59,317 nt of DNA from Pyrinomonadaceae bacterium (lineage in GTDB: Bacteria; Acidobacteriota; Blastocatellia; Pyrinomonadales; Pyrinomonadaceae). Positions 1 through 11,063 of this stretch are shown in pieces. Location of the stretch: the NCBI GenBank assembly GCA_025922875.1, contig JAICGZ010000004.1, forward strand, positions 1-59,317. The letters are read 5' to 3'. Every line of letters starts with the position of its first letter. The stretch's first letter is position 1. The translations under genes were made by a program, and so were the position numbers. The notes under the pieces were generated by a model. The model was not told the origin of the DNA. It saw only the letters and a program-made list of their open reading frames with translations, and did not search any database.

Positions 1-430
1 GACTTGGGGAGAGATGAAGGAGCCGATACTAAAAGCAACAACGAAGGGCGGGGCAAGGAGAAAACCGACCAAAAGTTTGCTCACGCTTTCTTCCTGGATA
101 ATCGAAGAAAAACGATGAGCCACCTCGATGACAGCCGGCGAGCGATAACGTACAGATGGGCCAACCAGCCTGACTATCAATAGCATTTGTGCATTGAACG
201 TGAAGTTAGTTGGCTTACGCTTGTAAGCGCTTGGGTATATGAGTGCAAATATTAAAAGACAGACCAAGAACATCAAACAGGAGCCATTTGTTTATACTCA
301 TTGATTATGCAGTGATGAATAACAGACGATCGAAGAGCTAACAAGATAAATAGCACCATTCGGTCCATCAATTACCGTCAACAGGCAAGGAAATTGGTTA
401 GGCTGGCGCCCGTTGCTCGCGAGTTCGTTC

Positions 431-631
431 TTACAACTGGCGCTTAATTTTGTCCCGTACTCTTCTCAGCACCTCAGCGCGTGCCGCATCTTCAGCTTGC
501 AATGACTTCTCAATGTCTGTTGGAAGAGGTGGTAGATACTCATCTCTGCGCATTTGTCGATATCGCTGCGACTCAAGCTCCGTATCAATTGCACGGAGCA
601 ATACTGCGCCATCTTCTTTGGTTAGTCTCAT
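431..631 (-). CDS. small hypothetical protein (66 aa, charged, helical-looking)
   Basis: Intact ORF with protein-like composition and no overlapping better candidate; no family recognised and only a weak RBS. Confidence 0.4.
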   Translation of the reverse strand: MRLTKEDGAVLLRAIDTELESQRYRQMRRDEYLPPLPTDIEKSLQAEDAARAEVLRRVRDKIKRQL

Positions 632-784
632 AAAGTAAAAGCCTTTCGTGTCATTGTTAAGTTCCAGTTCCTCTTTCCTTACTCATCTAGCGCCAGGCCA
701 GGACGATTTCTAAGCAATGTCGAACCACAGAGAACACAGAGTTGCACAGAGAGACGCGGAGTAGAGACTTGCGGAAAAGCCCTC

Positions 785-1714
785 TCAACTATTCGCCACG
801 ATCAACGACGCTCGAACTCCGAGCATGTCGGAGAAGTCTTTGGAATAGACCGAACCGACTTTCCTCACGCGTCCAATCTTCTCCACCAACTCTTCATTCG
901 AGATAAAACCATTTTCCGTGTGTGCGATGGCCCATGCAGGAATATGTGATGCGGTGCGCAAGAGGTCTTCAACAAACCCGAGATACTGTTGTTTGCTCTG
1001 CACTCTCGATCCGAGTCGTGCGCCACGTTGTTTTTCAAGCTCCAGCCAGAAGTCATCGCTGCCACGCAGCCACTCCTCGCGCCAGGTCACGATCGGATCT
1101 TTCGCAGTATTTGTTTGCAACACCGGAACCGGTAGTCGGAGGAACAGCAAGTCGGTGTGATGTCGCTCGGCGACGAAGTTCCGCACGTCCTGATTCGTGC
1201 TTTTGTTGCGCATCGAATTGTCCTGCGGCTTCGGCAGGCAAGCAAGCATGCGATGAAAAACTTCGGGCAGTGAAAAAGGTTTCCGCAGAGTGCGTGTCTG
1301 CTCGTTGAAGGAGAGAACGTAATCGCCGGTCATCATTCCGGCAGTCAGCGCGAGGGCGCGTTTGTAAGGCTCGAGACGTTCGGCGTTGAAGCGCAGATTA
1401 TCAAACCACCAGGCATCGGTTTCGTTGAACCAATTCAGCAGCGCGGCGTTTTCGAATTTATCACGAGGAACATAAGCATCGTCGAGCAAGACGTTGAGAT
1501 CGTCTTCGTCGAGTTGCTCGCTGTTATTTTCAACGAGGGCGAAAGCTTTGGTGTAAGACCAGATCATCGGGTCGTTCGCGGCCACACGAACTTTCCAGTT
1601 CTTCAATTGAACACACATCTCCGGCTCGCCGGTAAAGGGCACTGCCACTGAAGAGAATTTCAGTCGCCGAAGAACACCCAACTCGAAAGCCAACCAACCA
1701 TTTGAGAATTGCAT
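785..1714 (-). CDS. hypothetical protein with remote resemblance to D12-class DNA adenine methylases, catalytic motif apparently lost
   Basis: VAVPFTGEP...VAANDP resembles the PFxGxG...ND region; KPFSLPEVF resembles NVPFG; HIPAWAIAHTENGFISNEELVEKIGRVRKV resembles the D12 C-terminal SYNxxGFIS segment; TDLLFLRLPVP stands where DPPY is expected. Confidence 0.6.
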   Translation of the reverse strand: MQFSNGWLAFELGVLRRLKFSSVAVPFTGEPEMCVQLKNWKVRVAANDPMIWSYTKAFALVENNSEQLDEDDLNVLLDDAYVPRDKFENAALLNWFNETDAWWFDNLRFNAERLEPYKRALALTAGMMTGDYVLSFNEQTRTLRKPFSLPEVFHRMLACLPKPQDNSMRNKSTNQDVRNFVAERHHTDLLFLRLPVPVLQTNTAKDPIVTWREEWLRGSDDFWLELEKQRGARLGSRVQSKQQYLGFVEDLLRTASHIPAWAIAHTENGFISNEELVEKIGRVRKVGSVYSKDFSDMLGVRASLIVANS

Positions 1715-1719
1715 AGTAA

Positions 1720-2409
1720 CTACGTCGAGTACGATGAAAACAGATCCTCTCCACGGTTCTTTTCCGCAGCCGTATCCAGGGCCGCCAAGTCTTCGTCAAT
1801 CTTAGCGAACGATTCCAACTCGGGAATTCCTTCCAGTGACAGAAACACCTTAACCACGCCCGGATCGAATTCTATTCCAGCGCGATCGACAATCACGCGT
1901 TTGGCAGCGTCTTCAGTCAATGCCGGTCGAAACGGCCGCGCGTCTGTGAGCGCTGCATAGGAATCAGCGACACGTAGTATGCGAGCGGCCAACGGAATCT
2001 CTTCGCGCCTGAGAGCGTCGGGGTAGCCTGCGCCATTCCACCACTCGTGAGACCAGCGCACCAGCAGTTGGGCAGCGCGATCTGCTCCGACTCTCGATGC
2101 TTCGCGTTCACCAATTACCGGATGACGCGCCAGATCGAGTCGCTCTTCATCTGATAGAGGTCCGGCGGCCTGTATGTAATCGCGCTCCATCGCGACCTCG
2201 CCAAGATCGTGTAACAAGGCTGCGGTGTGCAACGATCCGCGATCGTGCTTCGCGAGGTGAAACGCCCTGGCGATCTCGTCGGCGATGCCGGCGATGCGTT
2301 GAGCGTGCGGGTTCTCGTAGCGCTCGAACTTGTCCACGGTCTTCGCAAGCTGTATGAACGCTTCCGCCGCTGCGCTATCGATCAAGTCTGTACTTTGCAC
2401 TGCTACCAT
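1720..2409 (-). CDS. HD-GYP-like phosphohydrolase domain protein (divergent motifs)
   Basis: HDLGE and SHEWWNGAGYP motifs resemble HDxGK and HHExxDGxGYP of HD-GYP domains. Confidence 0.8.
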   Translation of the reverse strand: MVAVQSTDLIDSAAAEAFIQLAKTVDKFERYENPHAQRIAGIADEIARAFHLAKHDRGSLHTAALLHDLGEVAMERDYIQAAGPLSDEERLDLARHPVIGEREASRVGADRAAQLLVRWSHEWWNGAGYPDALRREEIPLAARILRVADSYAALTDARPFRPALTEDAAKRVIVDRAGIEFDPGVVKVFLSLEGIPELESFAKIDEDLAALDTAAEKNRGEDLFSSYST

Positions 2410-2442
2410 GTTTTCACGGCGTTGCTCGACAAGTCAGTTTTA

Positions 2443-2493
2443 GAGGATTTACATGATTACCAAGATTGACATGTAAATTCTGTAATCCTGTAA
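2443..2493. repeat. imperfect intergenic palindrome, AGGATTTACA family
   Basis: GGATTTACATG...CATGTAAATTCTGTAATCC. Confidence 0.7.
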
Positions 2494-2497
2494 CAAA

Positions 2498-3997
2498 CTA
2501 TTGCAATGCTCGCAACAGGTCACGAGCCTTTCGGTTGTTCGGATCGGTGGCGATCGCGCGCTCAGCTTCGCCCTTCGCCCGCAGTTTCAATCCCAGATCT
2601 CGATACAACTCCGCCAGCATCACGCGATATTCTGCATTATTCGGGTCGAGCTTGATCGCTGCCTGCAATTCTGTTTCAGCCGCACGCCTTGTATCCTCAT
2701 TGCCCGCCAGCATGTGACCATAAAACGCGCGGTACCGCGCTTCATTCGGAACGGCCCTCGCCGCCGATGCAAATAGTCTAATCGCCGCTTTCTTCTGTCC
2801 TAACTCGAGCGCTGCAAAGCCTTCTTTAAACTGAATCTCAGCGCGTTCAGCCAACGGTATGACAGGCTCTGCGACACCTTCAGTAACCGGTTCCGGCTGT
2901 GGCGCCGTCGTCGTTGCTTTCGGTGCTGACTCGGCTAACTGTTCGGCCTTCTTTCTCGCGGCGAGCTTCGAGTTGTAAGTCGCGCGCACGTTGTCATCAC
3001 GCAACGTATCGTAAGCCTGTGTGATTCGCGCAAATGCCGATTCGATACGAGCCAGGAGAGACGCATCAGATTTGCGGAATCGATCGGGGTGATAACGCCG
3101 CGCGAGTTGGTAATAGGCATTCTTCAGATTCTGAGCCTGCTCATTAAAAGTAACACCCAACACGTCGTAGTGCGTTTGCGCCTTTTTTACTCGTGCCAGG
3201 AAGTTCTCGACGTCGTTTGGATCGGCTTCCGGTTGCTCGGGCTTGGGGACTTCCTTTTCGGGTTCCGGCTGTGGACTCGGTTGAGGACCGGGTTGGGAAT
3301 CACGAAAGGCGCTCTCCCAGCGTTCTCGTATGACCAGTCCGCCCAAGGCCAGTGAATAGACAATCCCCAACGTCTCTGTCTCACCCATTCCGCTAACAGC
3401 AACAAGGTCTTTCAAAATCATCGGTCTATCAAGACGCGAAAGCAGAAAGCCCTCGGCAGTTAATAAGTTCTCATGAATCGTTCGTTCGGTGAGTGGTGTA
3501 ATCAATTCACCGGGATTTCTAAAGCGTGACGCAGCAAACTTCGGCGGCAACCGGCGTCCAGCCTCGAGCAGCAGCGAACCTACATCGATGTTGAGATTCA
3601 ACTGTTCGTTTAGGCGAGATCTGGAATCGAAATCCCACGTGCCTTCAGTCCATAAAAGCGCGAGGCGTAGGATGTCTGAAACCAGCTTCGTCTGCACTTG
3701 CCCGGCAGCACTCGGAGTCAGCAGATTCTGCGCACACAGCACTTTGACGAGGTCGAAATCGGAAACTCGATCGTTAAACTGCCTGAGATCCTGATCCGAA
3801 ATCAGGTTGTTCTTCAAGAGAGAATCGCGCAGGCGCAGGGTGCGCAGGTTGGAGGCCGCATAGATGCAGTTGCCGTTATCGAAATAGGCGACGACCTTGA
3901 CGCGCTCGTGCTCGAGGCGCAAACGGCCGCCCAGAGACTTCGACGAGATTTCACGAATGAGTTCCACGAGCGGCTGCTCGCTGAGTTGGCCGTTCAT
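2498..3997 (-). CDS. DUF4388 + J-domain + TPR protein
   Basis: N-terminal MNGQLSEQPLVELIREISSKSLGGRLRL (DUF4388/PATAN-like); J-domain HPD motif in ARRYHPDRFRK; C-terminal TPRs. Confidence 0.85.
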   Translation of the reverse strand: MNGQLSEQPLVELIREISSKSLGGRLRLEHERVKVVAYFDNGNCIYAASNLRTLRLRDSLLKNNLISDQDLRQFNDRVSDFDLVKVLCAQNLLTPSAAGQVQTKLVSDILRLALLWTEGTWDFDSRSRLNEQLNLNIDVGSLLLEAGRRLPPKFAASRFRNPGELITPLTERTIHENLLTAEGFLLSRLDRPMILKDLVAVSGMGETETLGIVYSLALGGLVIRERWESAFRDSQPGPQPSPQPEPEKEVPKPEQPEADPNDVENFLARVKKAQTHYDVLGVTFNEQAQNLKNAYYQLARRYHPDRFRKSDASLLARIESAFARITQAYDTLRDDNVRATYNSKLAARKKAEQLAESAPKATTTAPQPEPVTEGVAEPVIPLAERAEIQFKEGFAALELGQKKAAIRLFASAARAVPNEARYRAFYGHMLAGNEDTRRAAETELQAAIKLDPNNAEYRVMLAELYRDLGLKLRAKGEAERAIATDPNNRKARDLLRALQ

Positions 3998-4011
3998 CCC
4001 GGCACATACTT

Positions 4012-4072
4012 AACCACAAAGGCACAAAGACACAAAATAGTGAATAAAGAGGTCTATTTTCCTTGTGTTTTA
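4012..4072. repeat. intergenic repeat, CACAAAGGCACAAAG family
   Basis: AACCACAAAGGCACAAAGACACAAAAT...TTTTCCTTGTGTTTTAAGG. Confidence 0.6.
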
Positions 4073-4190
4073 AGGCCGTCGACTAAATCTTTAGCCTTTG
4101 ACAGGTCTTCAAGGCGAATTCTATATTGATGCCACATAACAACCTTGAATGACCCCCGGTTGAAGGAACTTCAAGCAGGTTGAGATCTAT

Positions 4191-5045
4191 ATGGACGAAC
4201 GAGCAAGCACTGGTGTCGACAGGCAAACCACCAATACCCCAGAGGGTACCGCCGTCAGCGCACCGGCAGACGAGAGCCCACATCAACGAGTCGAAGTCCT
4301 GATAGACGAGTTAAGGAAGCGCACTGCCGAACTCGAAGAAGCTAATCGTGAATTGCGACGGGTTTCTCACTACCGTTCGCTGTTTCTGGCGCGGATGTCG
4401 CACGAGTTGCGCACGCCTCTGACTTCTATTTTGGGATTTAGTGAGATCCTGCTCGATCAAGAGGAACTGACTGAGACGCAGCGGAGGTTTTGTCAAAAAG
4501 TCCAGGACTCCGGGTTTCAGTTGCAGGCGAGTTTGAATCAACTCGTGGATTTGTCGCGAATCGAAGCGGGGCACACGGAAGTCTTCGTCCAGGAGTTCTC
4601 GCTGCGAGAGGCGCTGCGCGAGTCATGTGCGGCAGCGGCCCGCATGGCGCAGAAACAACAGGTTAAGATCGACTACGAAGTCGCTCCCGAGGTCACCACC
4701 ATCGTCACCGATCAGGGAAAGCTGCGACAAACGCTTTTCAACTTTATTGCGTGGGCGGTTAGCCGCAGCCCAGCGGGTGAAGCAGTTGATGTCACCGCTG
4801 ATATCGATGGGCAGGGAATGCTGTGGATTAGAGTAATTGACAACGGTGAAGCGCGCGCGGACACGGCAAACATCTTCGATCCTGAGCACGGCTCGCCGGC
4901 CCGTGAGCCCAACATTAATGAGCTCGGAATTATTATCGGTCGTAAACTGCTGGAACTGATTGGCGGAAAAGTCAGTTTGGAAAATCTCGTCCCGCGCGGG
5001 CTCGCGGCGACGATTCAAATACCGGCACGTCCATCGAAGGGATAA
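4191..5045 (+). CDS. sensorless histidine kinase-like protein with degenerate ATPase domain
   Basis: HisKA H-box SHELRTPLTSILGFSEILL; weak N box (FNFIAWAVSRSP) and VIDNGEA in place of DxGxG. Confidence 0.8.
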   Translation: MDERASTGVDRQTTNTPEGTAVSAPADESPHQRVEVLIDELRKRTAELEEANRELRRVSHYRSLFLARMSHELRTPLTSILGFSEILLDQEELTETQRRFCQKVQDSGFQLQASLNQLVDLSRIEAGHTEVFVQEFSLREALRESCAAAARMAQKQQVKIDYEVAPEVTTIVTDQGKLRQTLFNFIAWAVSRSPAGEAVDVTADIDGQGMLWIRVIDNGEARADTANIFDPEHGSPAREPNINELGIIIGRKLLELIGGKVSLENLVPRGLAATIQIPARPSKG

Positions 5046-5054
5046 CGGCTGCGG

Positions 5055-5810
5055 ATGGAAGAGACGACAGTTCGGGAGTGCACGACGATCGAAGAGTTTG
5101 ATGGATGTGTTCAACTGCAACGCGAGGCATTCGGCCTTCCCGATCTGGAACTCTCGCCGCGCCGTCACTTAATCGTTTCACGCCAGGCCGGTGGTTGGAC
5201 GTTGGGCGCTTTTGCGGGAGACCGCATGGTCGGCTTCGTTCATCATCTCGCCGCGGTGCGTGGCAATGAGATGTTTGGCTACTCGCACGTAATGGCGGTG
5301 GCGAAGGATTATCAGAATAAGGGTGTGGGTGCGCGTTTGAAGTGGGCTCAGAGACAGCGTGCTCTTGCTGAAGGCAGGTCGTTCATCAAGTGGACCTGGG
5401 ATCCGATGCGGGCGCGTAACGCGCATTTCAATCTCAACCGGTTGGGCGCGACGGTCGATACTTACGCTGACAACTTTTATGGCATCGACTACGACGAACC
5501 GGCACTTGCGGGACAAGCAGGACTGCCAAGCGATCGATTGTTTGCGACGTGGAATTTGAATTCGCCGCGAGTTGTTGCACTCGCGGCGGGTACCGTAGCT
5601 CCGGTGGATGCGAAGCCGGTTATGACAGTGACCATACCGGCGGAATGGACCGTGCTGGTAAAGCAGGACGTTAGTCGCGCGCGAGACGAGCAAGCGCGCG
5701 TGCGAGAGGAGTTCAAAAAAGCGTTTGCACAGCAACTGATTTGTGCTGGATTTGAACGGGGCGAACAGCAATCGCGGTATCTGTTATTCGAGCGAAAATC
5801 TGGGACATGA
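5055..5810 (+). CDS. GNAT-superfamily acetyltransferase-like protein (COG3375 type)
   Basis: VKDYQNKGVGARLKWAQRQRAL acetyl-CoA-loop-like region and KWTWDPMRARNAHFNLNRLGA signature. Confidence 0.8.
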   Translation: MEETTVRECTTIEEFDGCVQLQREAFGLPDLELSPRRHLIVSRQAGGWTLGAFAGDRMVGFVHHLAAVRGNEMFGYSHVMAVAKDYQNKGVGARLKWAQRQRALAEGRSFIKWTWDPMRARNAHFNLNRLGATVDTYADNFYGIDYDEPALAGQAGLPSDRLFATWNLNSPRVVALAAGTVAPVDAKPVMTVTIPAEWTVLVKQDVSRARDEQARVREEFKKAFAQQLICAGFERGEQQSRYLLFERKSGT

Positions 5811-5853
5811 TTTACAGGATTTTGCATGATTTACAAGACCGGCCTTTTCGTGG

Positions 5854-7293
5854 ATGAGCTTTATTAAGTTTGACCGCTACGTAGATCGCCACGCACGCAG
5901 CTTCACTGAGCGCTTGCAGAACCTCTGCCGGATGCCTTCAGTTGCCGCGCGTGGCAGCGGCATGCGCGTCATCGCCGAAACGGTCGAACAGTCGATGCAG
6001 CGAATCGGCATCGGCACTCGTTCGTTTCGCGTCGGCTCCGGATATCCAATCATCTACGGTGAGTGCGGCGGTGGTCCAAAGACTTTCGTGGTTTATGGTC
6101 ACTACGACGTGCAGCCGGTGGGCCAACTGTCGGACTGGTCCTCAGGTCCTTTCGCGGCAACTATCGAAGACGGAAAGTTGTACGCACGCGGCGCGGCAAA
6201 CAGTAAAGGGGATCTCGTTGCGCGTCTCGCGGCGGTGGAAGCCTATCAAAAGACCTTCGGCAAGCTTCCGGTGACGTTGCGTTTCATCATCGAAGGAGAA
6301 GACGGTCTCGGCAGTCCCAGCCTCTATCGCTTCACTGCTGAAAACGCCGAGTTATTGAAAGCTGATGGCTGTTTATGGGACGAAGGTTCCAGCGACACCA
6401 AAGAGACGCCGATAATCAGCCTCGGCTTCAAAGGCATCACGTTTCTGGAACTCCGCGCGTTTGGCCCACGCTCAGACCTTCATTCAAAGTGGGGCGCTAT
6501 TGTTCCAAATCCCGCCTGGCGCCTGGTCCAGGCTCTCGCGACGATCACCTCGCCGAAAGGCGTGATTACAATCGACGGCTTCTCATCGCACATTGCGCCG
6601 ATCAGTGACGAAGACTCGGAAGTCCTGCGCGCGATTGAATTGGATGAAGCAGGATTGAAACGCGAGTTTCGTATCGGCGGCTGGGTCAGGGCAATGAAAG
6701 GCCCGATGCTGGTCAAGGAACACATCTTTGGTCCAACGTGCACGATCTGTGGTATTCACACCGGCCACACCGAAGCAGGCGCGAAAACCGTTTTGCCAAG
6801 CATGGCGATGGCGCGACTCGATTTTCGGCTCGTACCGGATCTAACGGCGCAAATTGTGGTTGGACTGCTGCGCGAACATCTCGACATTCGTGGTTTCAAA
6901 GACATCGAGATCATCGAACTCGGAAGTGCGCCCCTCGCGAAATCGTCGGCAAAGTCGCGCGTTGCTCGTGCGGTGATTGAGTCGACGGCTGAAGTGTACG
7001 GCAAGCCGCCGCTTATCTATCCGATGGATCCTTCGAGTGGGCCAGTCGGCGCGGTGTGCGGTGTTTCGGAGCCTCCTACGCCGATTGCGTCGTTTGGTAC
7101 GGGTTACGCTGGATCAAATCCTCACGGGCCAAATGAGAACATCCGCGTTGAAGATTTTTTGAAGAGCATCAAACTGATCGGACGCGTGATTCACAAGCTG
7201 GCTGCGTCAAAGTCTAAGGCAGCAATTGATCCGCACGAGGACAGCAAATCAACCGCGCCACTGCCGAAGGTAAAAACCGAGCCACGGATTTGA
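5854..7293 (+). CDS. M20-family metallopeptidase (dipeptidase-like)
   Basis: VVYGHYDVQPVG, YARGAANSKGDLVARL, EGEDGLGSPS and M20 dimerisation-domain features. Confidence 0.92.
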   Translation: MSFIKFDRYVDRHARSFTERLQNLCRMPSVAARGSGMRVIAETVEQSMQRIGIGTRSFRVGSGYPIIYGECGGGPKTFVVYGHYDVQPVGQLSDWSSGPFAATIEDGKLYARGAANSKGDLVARLAAVEAYQKTFGKLPVTLRFIIEGEDGLGSPSLYRFTAENAELLKADGCLWDEGSSDTKETPIISLGFKGITFLELRAFGPRSDLHSKWGAIVPNPAWRLVQALATITSPKGVITIDGFSSHIAPISDEDSEVLRAIELDEAGLKREFRIGGWVRAMKGPMLVKEHIFGPTCTICGIHTGHTEAGAKTVLPSMAMARLDFRLVPDLTAQIVVGLLREHLDIRGFKDIEIIELGSAPLAKSSAKSRVARAVIESTAEVYGKPPLIYPMDPSSGPVGAVCGVSEPPTPIASFGTGYAGSNPHGPNENIRVEDFLKSIKLIGRVIHKLAASKSKAAIDPHEDSKSTAPLPKVKTEPRI

Positions 7294-7309
7294 CGGATGA
7301 GTACGGATT
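7281..7309. repeat. CCACGGATT family half-element at gene 3' end
   Basis: GCCACGGATTTGACGGATGAGTACGGATT. Confidence 0.55.
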
Positions 7310-7323
7310 ATTTTAAGGAGTGA

Positions 7324-9338
<2,015 letters not shown>

Positions 9339-9339
<1 letters not shown>

Positions 9340-9407
9340 CCACAAAGAGCACAAAATGCACAAAAGAAAGAGATTTACTCTTTGTGCATTTTGTGCTCTT
9401 TTGTGGC
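9339..9407. repeat. near-perfect intergenic palindrome, CCACAAAG family
   Basis: GCCACAAAGAGCACAAAATGCACAAAAG...CTTTGTGCATTTTGTGCTCTTTTGTGGC. Confidence 0.9.
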
Positions 9408-9419
9408 AAAGGAGAAAAG

Positions 9420-9854
9420 ATGAGTGGCGCAGAACCAACGAAGAAACTCGAATTACTTTACACACTATTTTGTGACGATGTACGGCTGGAAGCAGGGAAC
9501 AAGCTCTCGTTCATGGGTGTCTTTCAGAACATCATGGTGCAGCAGTTACCGGTTTCGTTGATCAAGTTTGCTATCGTGAATCACTGGCAGGGCCAAGGCA
9601 GCTATCTCTCGGAGGTGCGAATCCTCACACCTGACCGGCGCCAGCCGGTCGTCGTGTCGCAGCCGACGCGGTTTGAAATTGCCTCCGGTGGATTCGCGGA
9701 TAACATCAGTTTCTTTGTTAACGTGACATTCCCGACCGCCGGTCGTTACGTAGTGCAGACCTTGATTGACTCAAATCTTTTTGAAGAGCAGTTGTTAACA
9801 GTCTCCGACGTTACCGAGGCTGAGCTACTCGGTACGTCGGAGGCGGTTAATTAA
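9420..9854 (+). CDS. DUF6941-like conserved protein
   Basis: LLYTLFCDDVRLEAGNKLSFMGVFQNI...; start moved to ATG at 9420 behind GGAG, outside the palindrome. Confidence 0.75.
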   Translation: MSGAEPTKKLELLYTLFCDDVRLEAGNKLSFMGVFQNIMVQQLPVSLIKFAIVNHWQGQGSYLSEVRILTPDRRQPVVVSQPTRFEIASGGFADNISFFVNVTFPTAGRYVVQTLIDSNLFEEQLLTVSDVTEAELLGTSEAVN

Positions 9855-9870
9855 GCCGTGGCTGGGGAGC

Positions 9871-10263
9871 CTAGCCTACGTCAATTTTGAACAGTTTAAT
9901 TTTGGAATTGAGAGTGGTTGCCTTTATTCCAAGGAGCCTTGCTGCCTTCGCCTGGTTTCCACCAGTTTCCGCCAGCGCCATCTTGATCAGGTGGGTTTCG
10001 AACCGTTGCACTTCATCGTAGAAATTGATCCCGCTGACAATATCCAGCGGTTTAAGTCTGGTTGCCTCCTCAGTAAAAGACTTATCACGTGCCAGCGTCT
10101 CTGCTTCTGACAAAAGTGCGTCAGCCAGATCGACAACCCTTTGAATGCGGTCTCGATCCGGTCGCTCAGCGAGTTTCAAACGCACAGTACGGTCAGGCAG
10201 TTGGCTAACACCCGAATGTCTCAAGTTGTCGGTTTCCATCACAGCTGCTTGCTCGACGTTCAT
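9871..10263 (-). CDS. Fis-type helix-turn-helix protein
   Basis: C-terminal FETHLIKMALAETGGNQAKAARLLGIKATTLNSKIKLF; start at MNVEQ with upstream GGGAG. Confidence 0.8.
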   Translation of the reverse strand: MNVEQAAVMETDNLRHSGVSQLPDRTVRLKLAERPDRDRIQRVVDLADALLSEAETLARDKSFTEEATRLKPLDIVSGINFYDEVQRFETHLIKMALAETGGNQAKAARLLGIKATTLNSKIKLFKIDVG

Positions 10264-10373
10264 TAAATACTCCCCTTTCGGACTGGACCTCTTGATACGA
10301 AAACACCAAGCTCCGAAAATACGTGACAATTTTTTTGGGGGATGAATTCGGATGAATTAAAAAGAGGGAAGGT

Positions 10374-10426
10374 TGGACAAAAAATTATCCACAGATTACA
10401 ACGGAATCAACTGTAATCTGTGGATA
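10374..10426 (-). terminator. Rho-independent terminator of tRNA-Leu
   Basis: On the minus strand a perfect 15-bp stem TATCCACAGATTACA/TGTAATCTGTGGATA followed by ATTTTTTG. Confidence 0.85.
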
Positions 10427-10433
10427 GGGTCTT

Positions 10434-10520
10434 TGGTGCGGATGAGAGGACTTGAACCTCCACGATGTCACCATCACAGGCTTCTGAGACCTGCGCGTCT
10501 GCCAGTTCCGCCACATCCGC
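10434..10520 (-). tRNA. tRNA-Leu (CAG), CCA encoded
   Basis: Minus strand GCGGATGTGGCGGAACTGGCAGACGCGCAGGTCTCAGAAGCCTGT...GGTTCAAGTCCTCTCATCCGCACCA; acceptor stem GCGGATG/CATCCGC; anticodon loop CTCAGAA; long variable arm. Confidence 0.95.
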
Positions 10521-10565
10521 AAGATAGGTCATTATGCGAATGCATCTGGAGGGTGTCAAGAATGG

Positions 10566-10871
10566 CTACCGCCGCCAGCGCCAGTTGCGATCACGGTCGC
10601 GACGCCGCTCTCGTCGATTTCTTACTTCGATGTCCCGGTTTCTACGATTACGCCGAAAGATGTTCGTAAGCGAGTCGCGGCGATCCGGCCCGCGGCCATC
10701 CAAACGGCCGTCACGCGCGTCGTGACAATTCACAAACTTGGCACACTTCCTATCCATTCGCGAGACTCTACGGCCACGTCCCTGTCCCATTGCTTCGGAC
10801 GACACACTCAGCATCGTCAAAAGAGCAAGCACTGTAATGCCAAACAACTTTCTCGAAGTTAAAAGTTTCAT
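10566..10871 (-). CDS. small secreted Arg-rich protein
   Basis: Signal peptide MKLLTSRKLFGITVLALLTMLSVSSEAMG followed by Arg/Asp-rich tail. Confidence 0.65.
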   Translation of the reverse strand: MKLLTSRKLFGITVLALLTMLSVSSEAMGQGRGRRVSRMDRKCAKFVNCHDARDGRLDGRGPDRRDSLTNIFRRNRRNRDIEVRNRRERRRDRDRNWRWRR

Positions 10872-11063
10872 GGGTTCCTCCTAAATACCACCTGTTTAAT
10901 GAGGTACAAGGGGCAGTTGGAACCATAGCATCAAACTTGATGCCGCTTCTACCACCTTTTGCTATCGGGTTATTATGATTCCTGTGATTCATCGGAAAAA
11001 ACATAAAAACCGCAAAGATTAGCGCGGTTATTTGTGCTTTGGTGTTTTTTTGTGGCTGAACCT

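Noticed and set aside
1-430. Possible mobile element remnant at the left edge
   Set aside because: No ORF, inverted repeat or recognisable transposase fragment could be supported.
5178-5771. 197-aa minus-strand ORF
   Set aside because: Antisense shadow of the GNAT-like gene.
10373-10669. 98-aa plus-strand ORF
   Set aside because: Reads through tRNA-Leu and its terminator antisense; not a plausible CDS.
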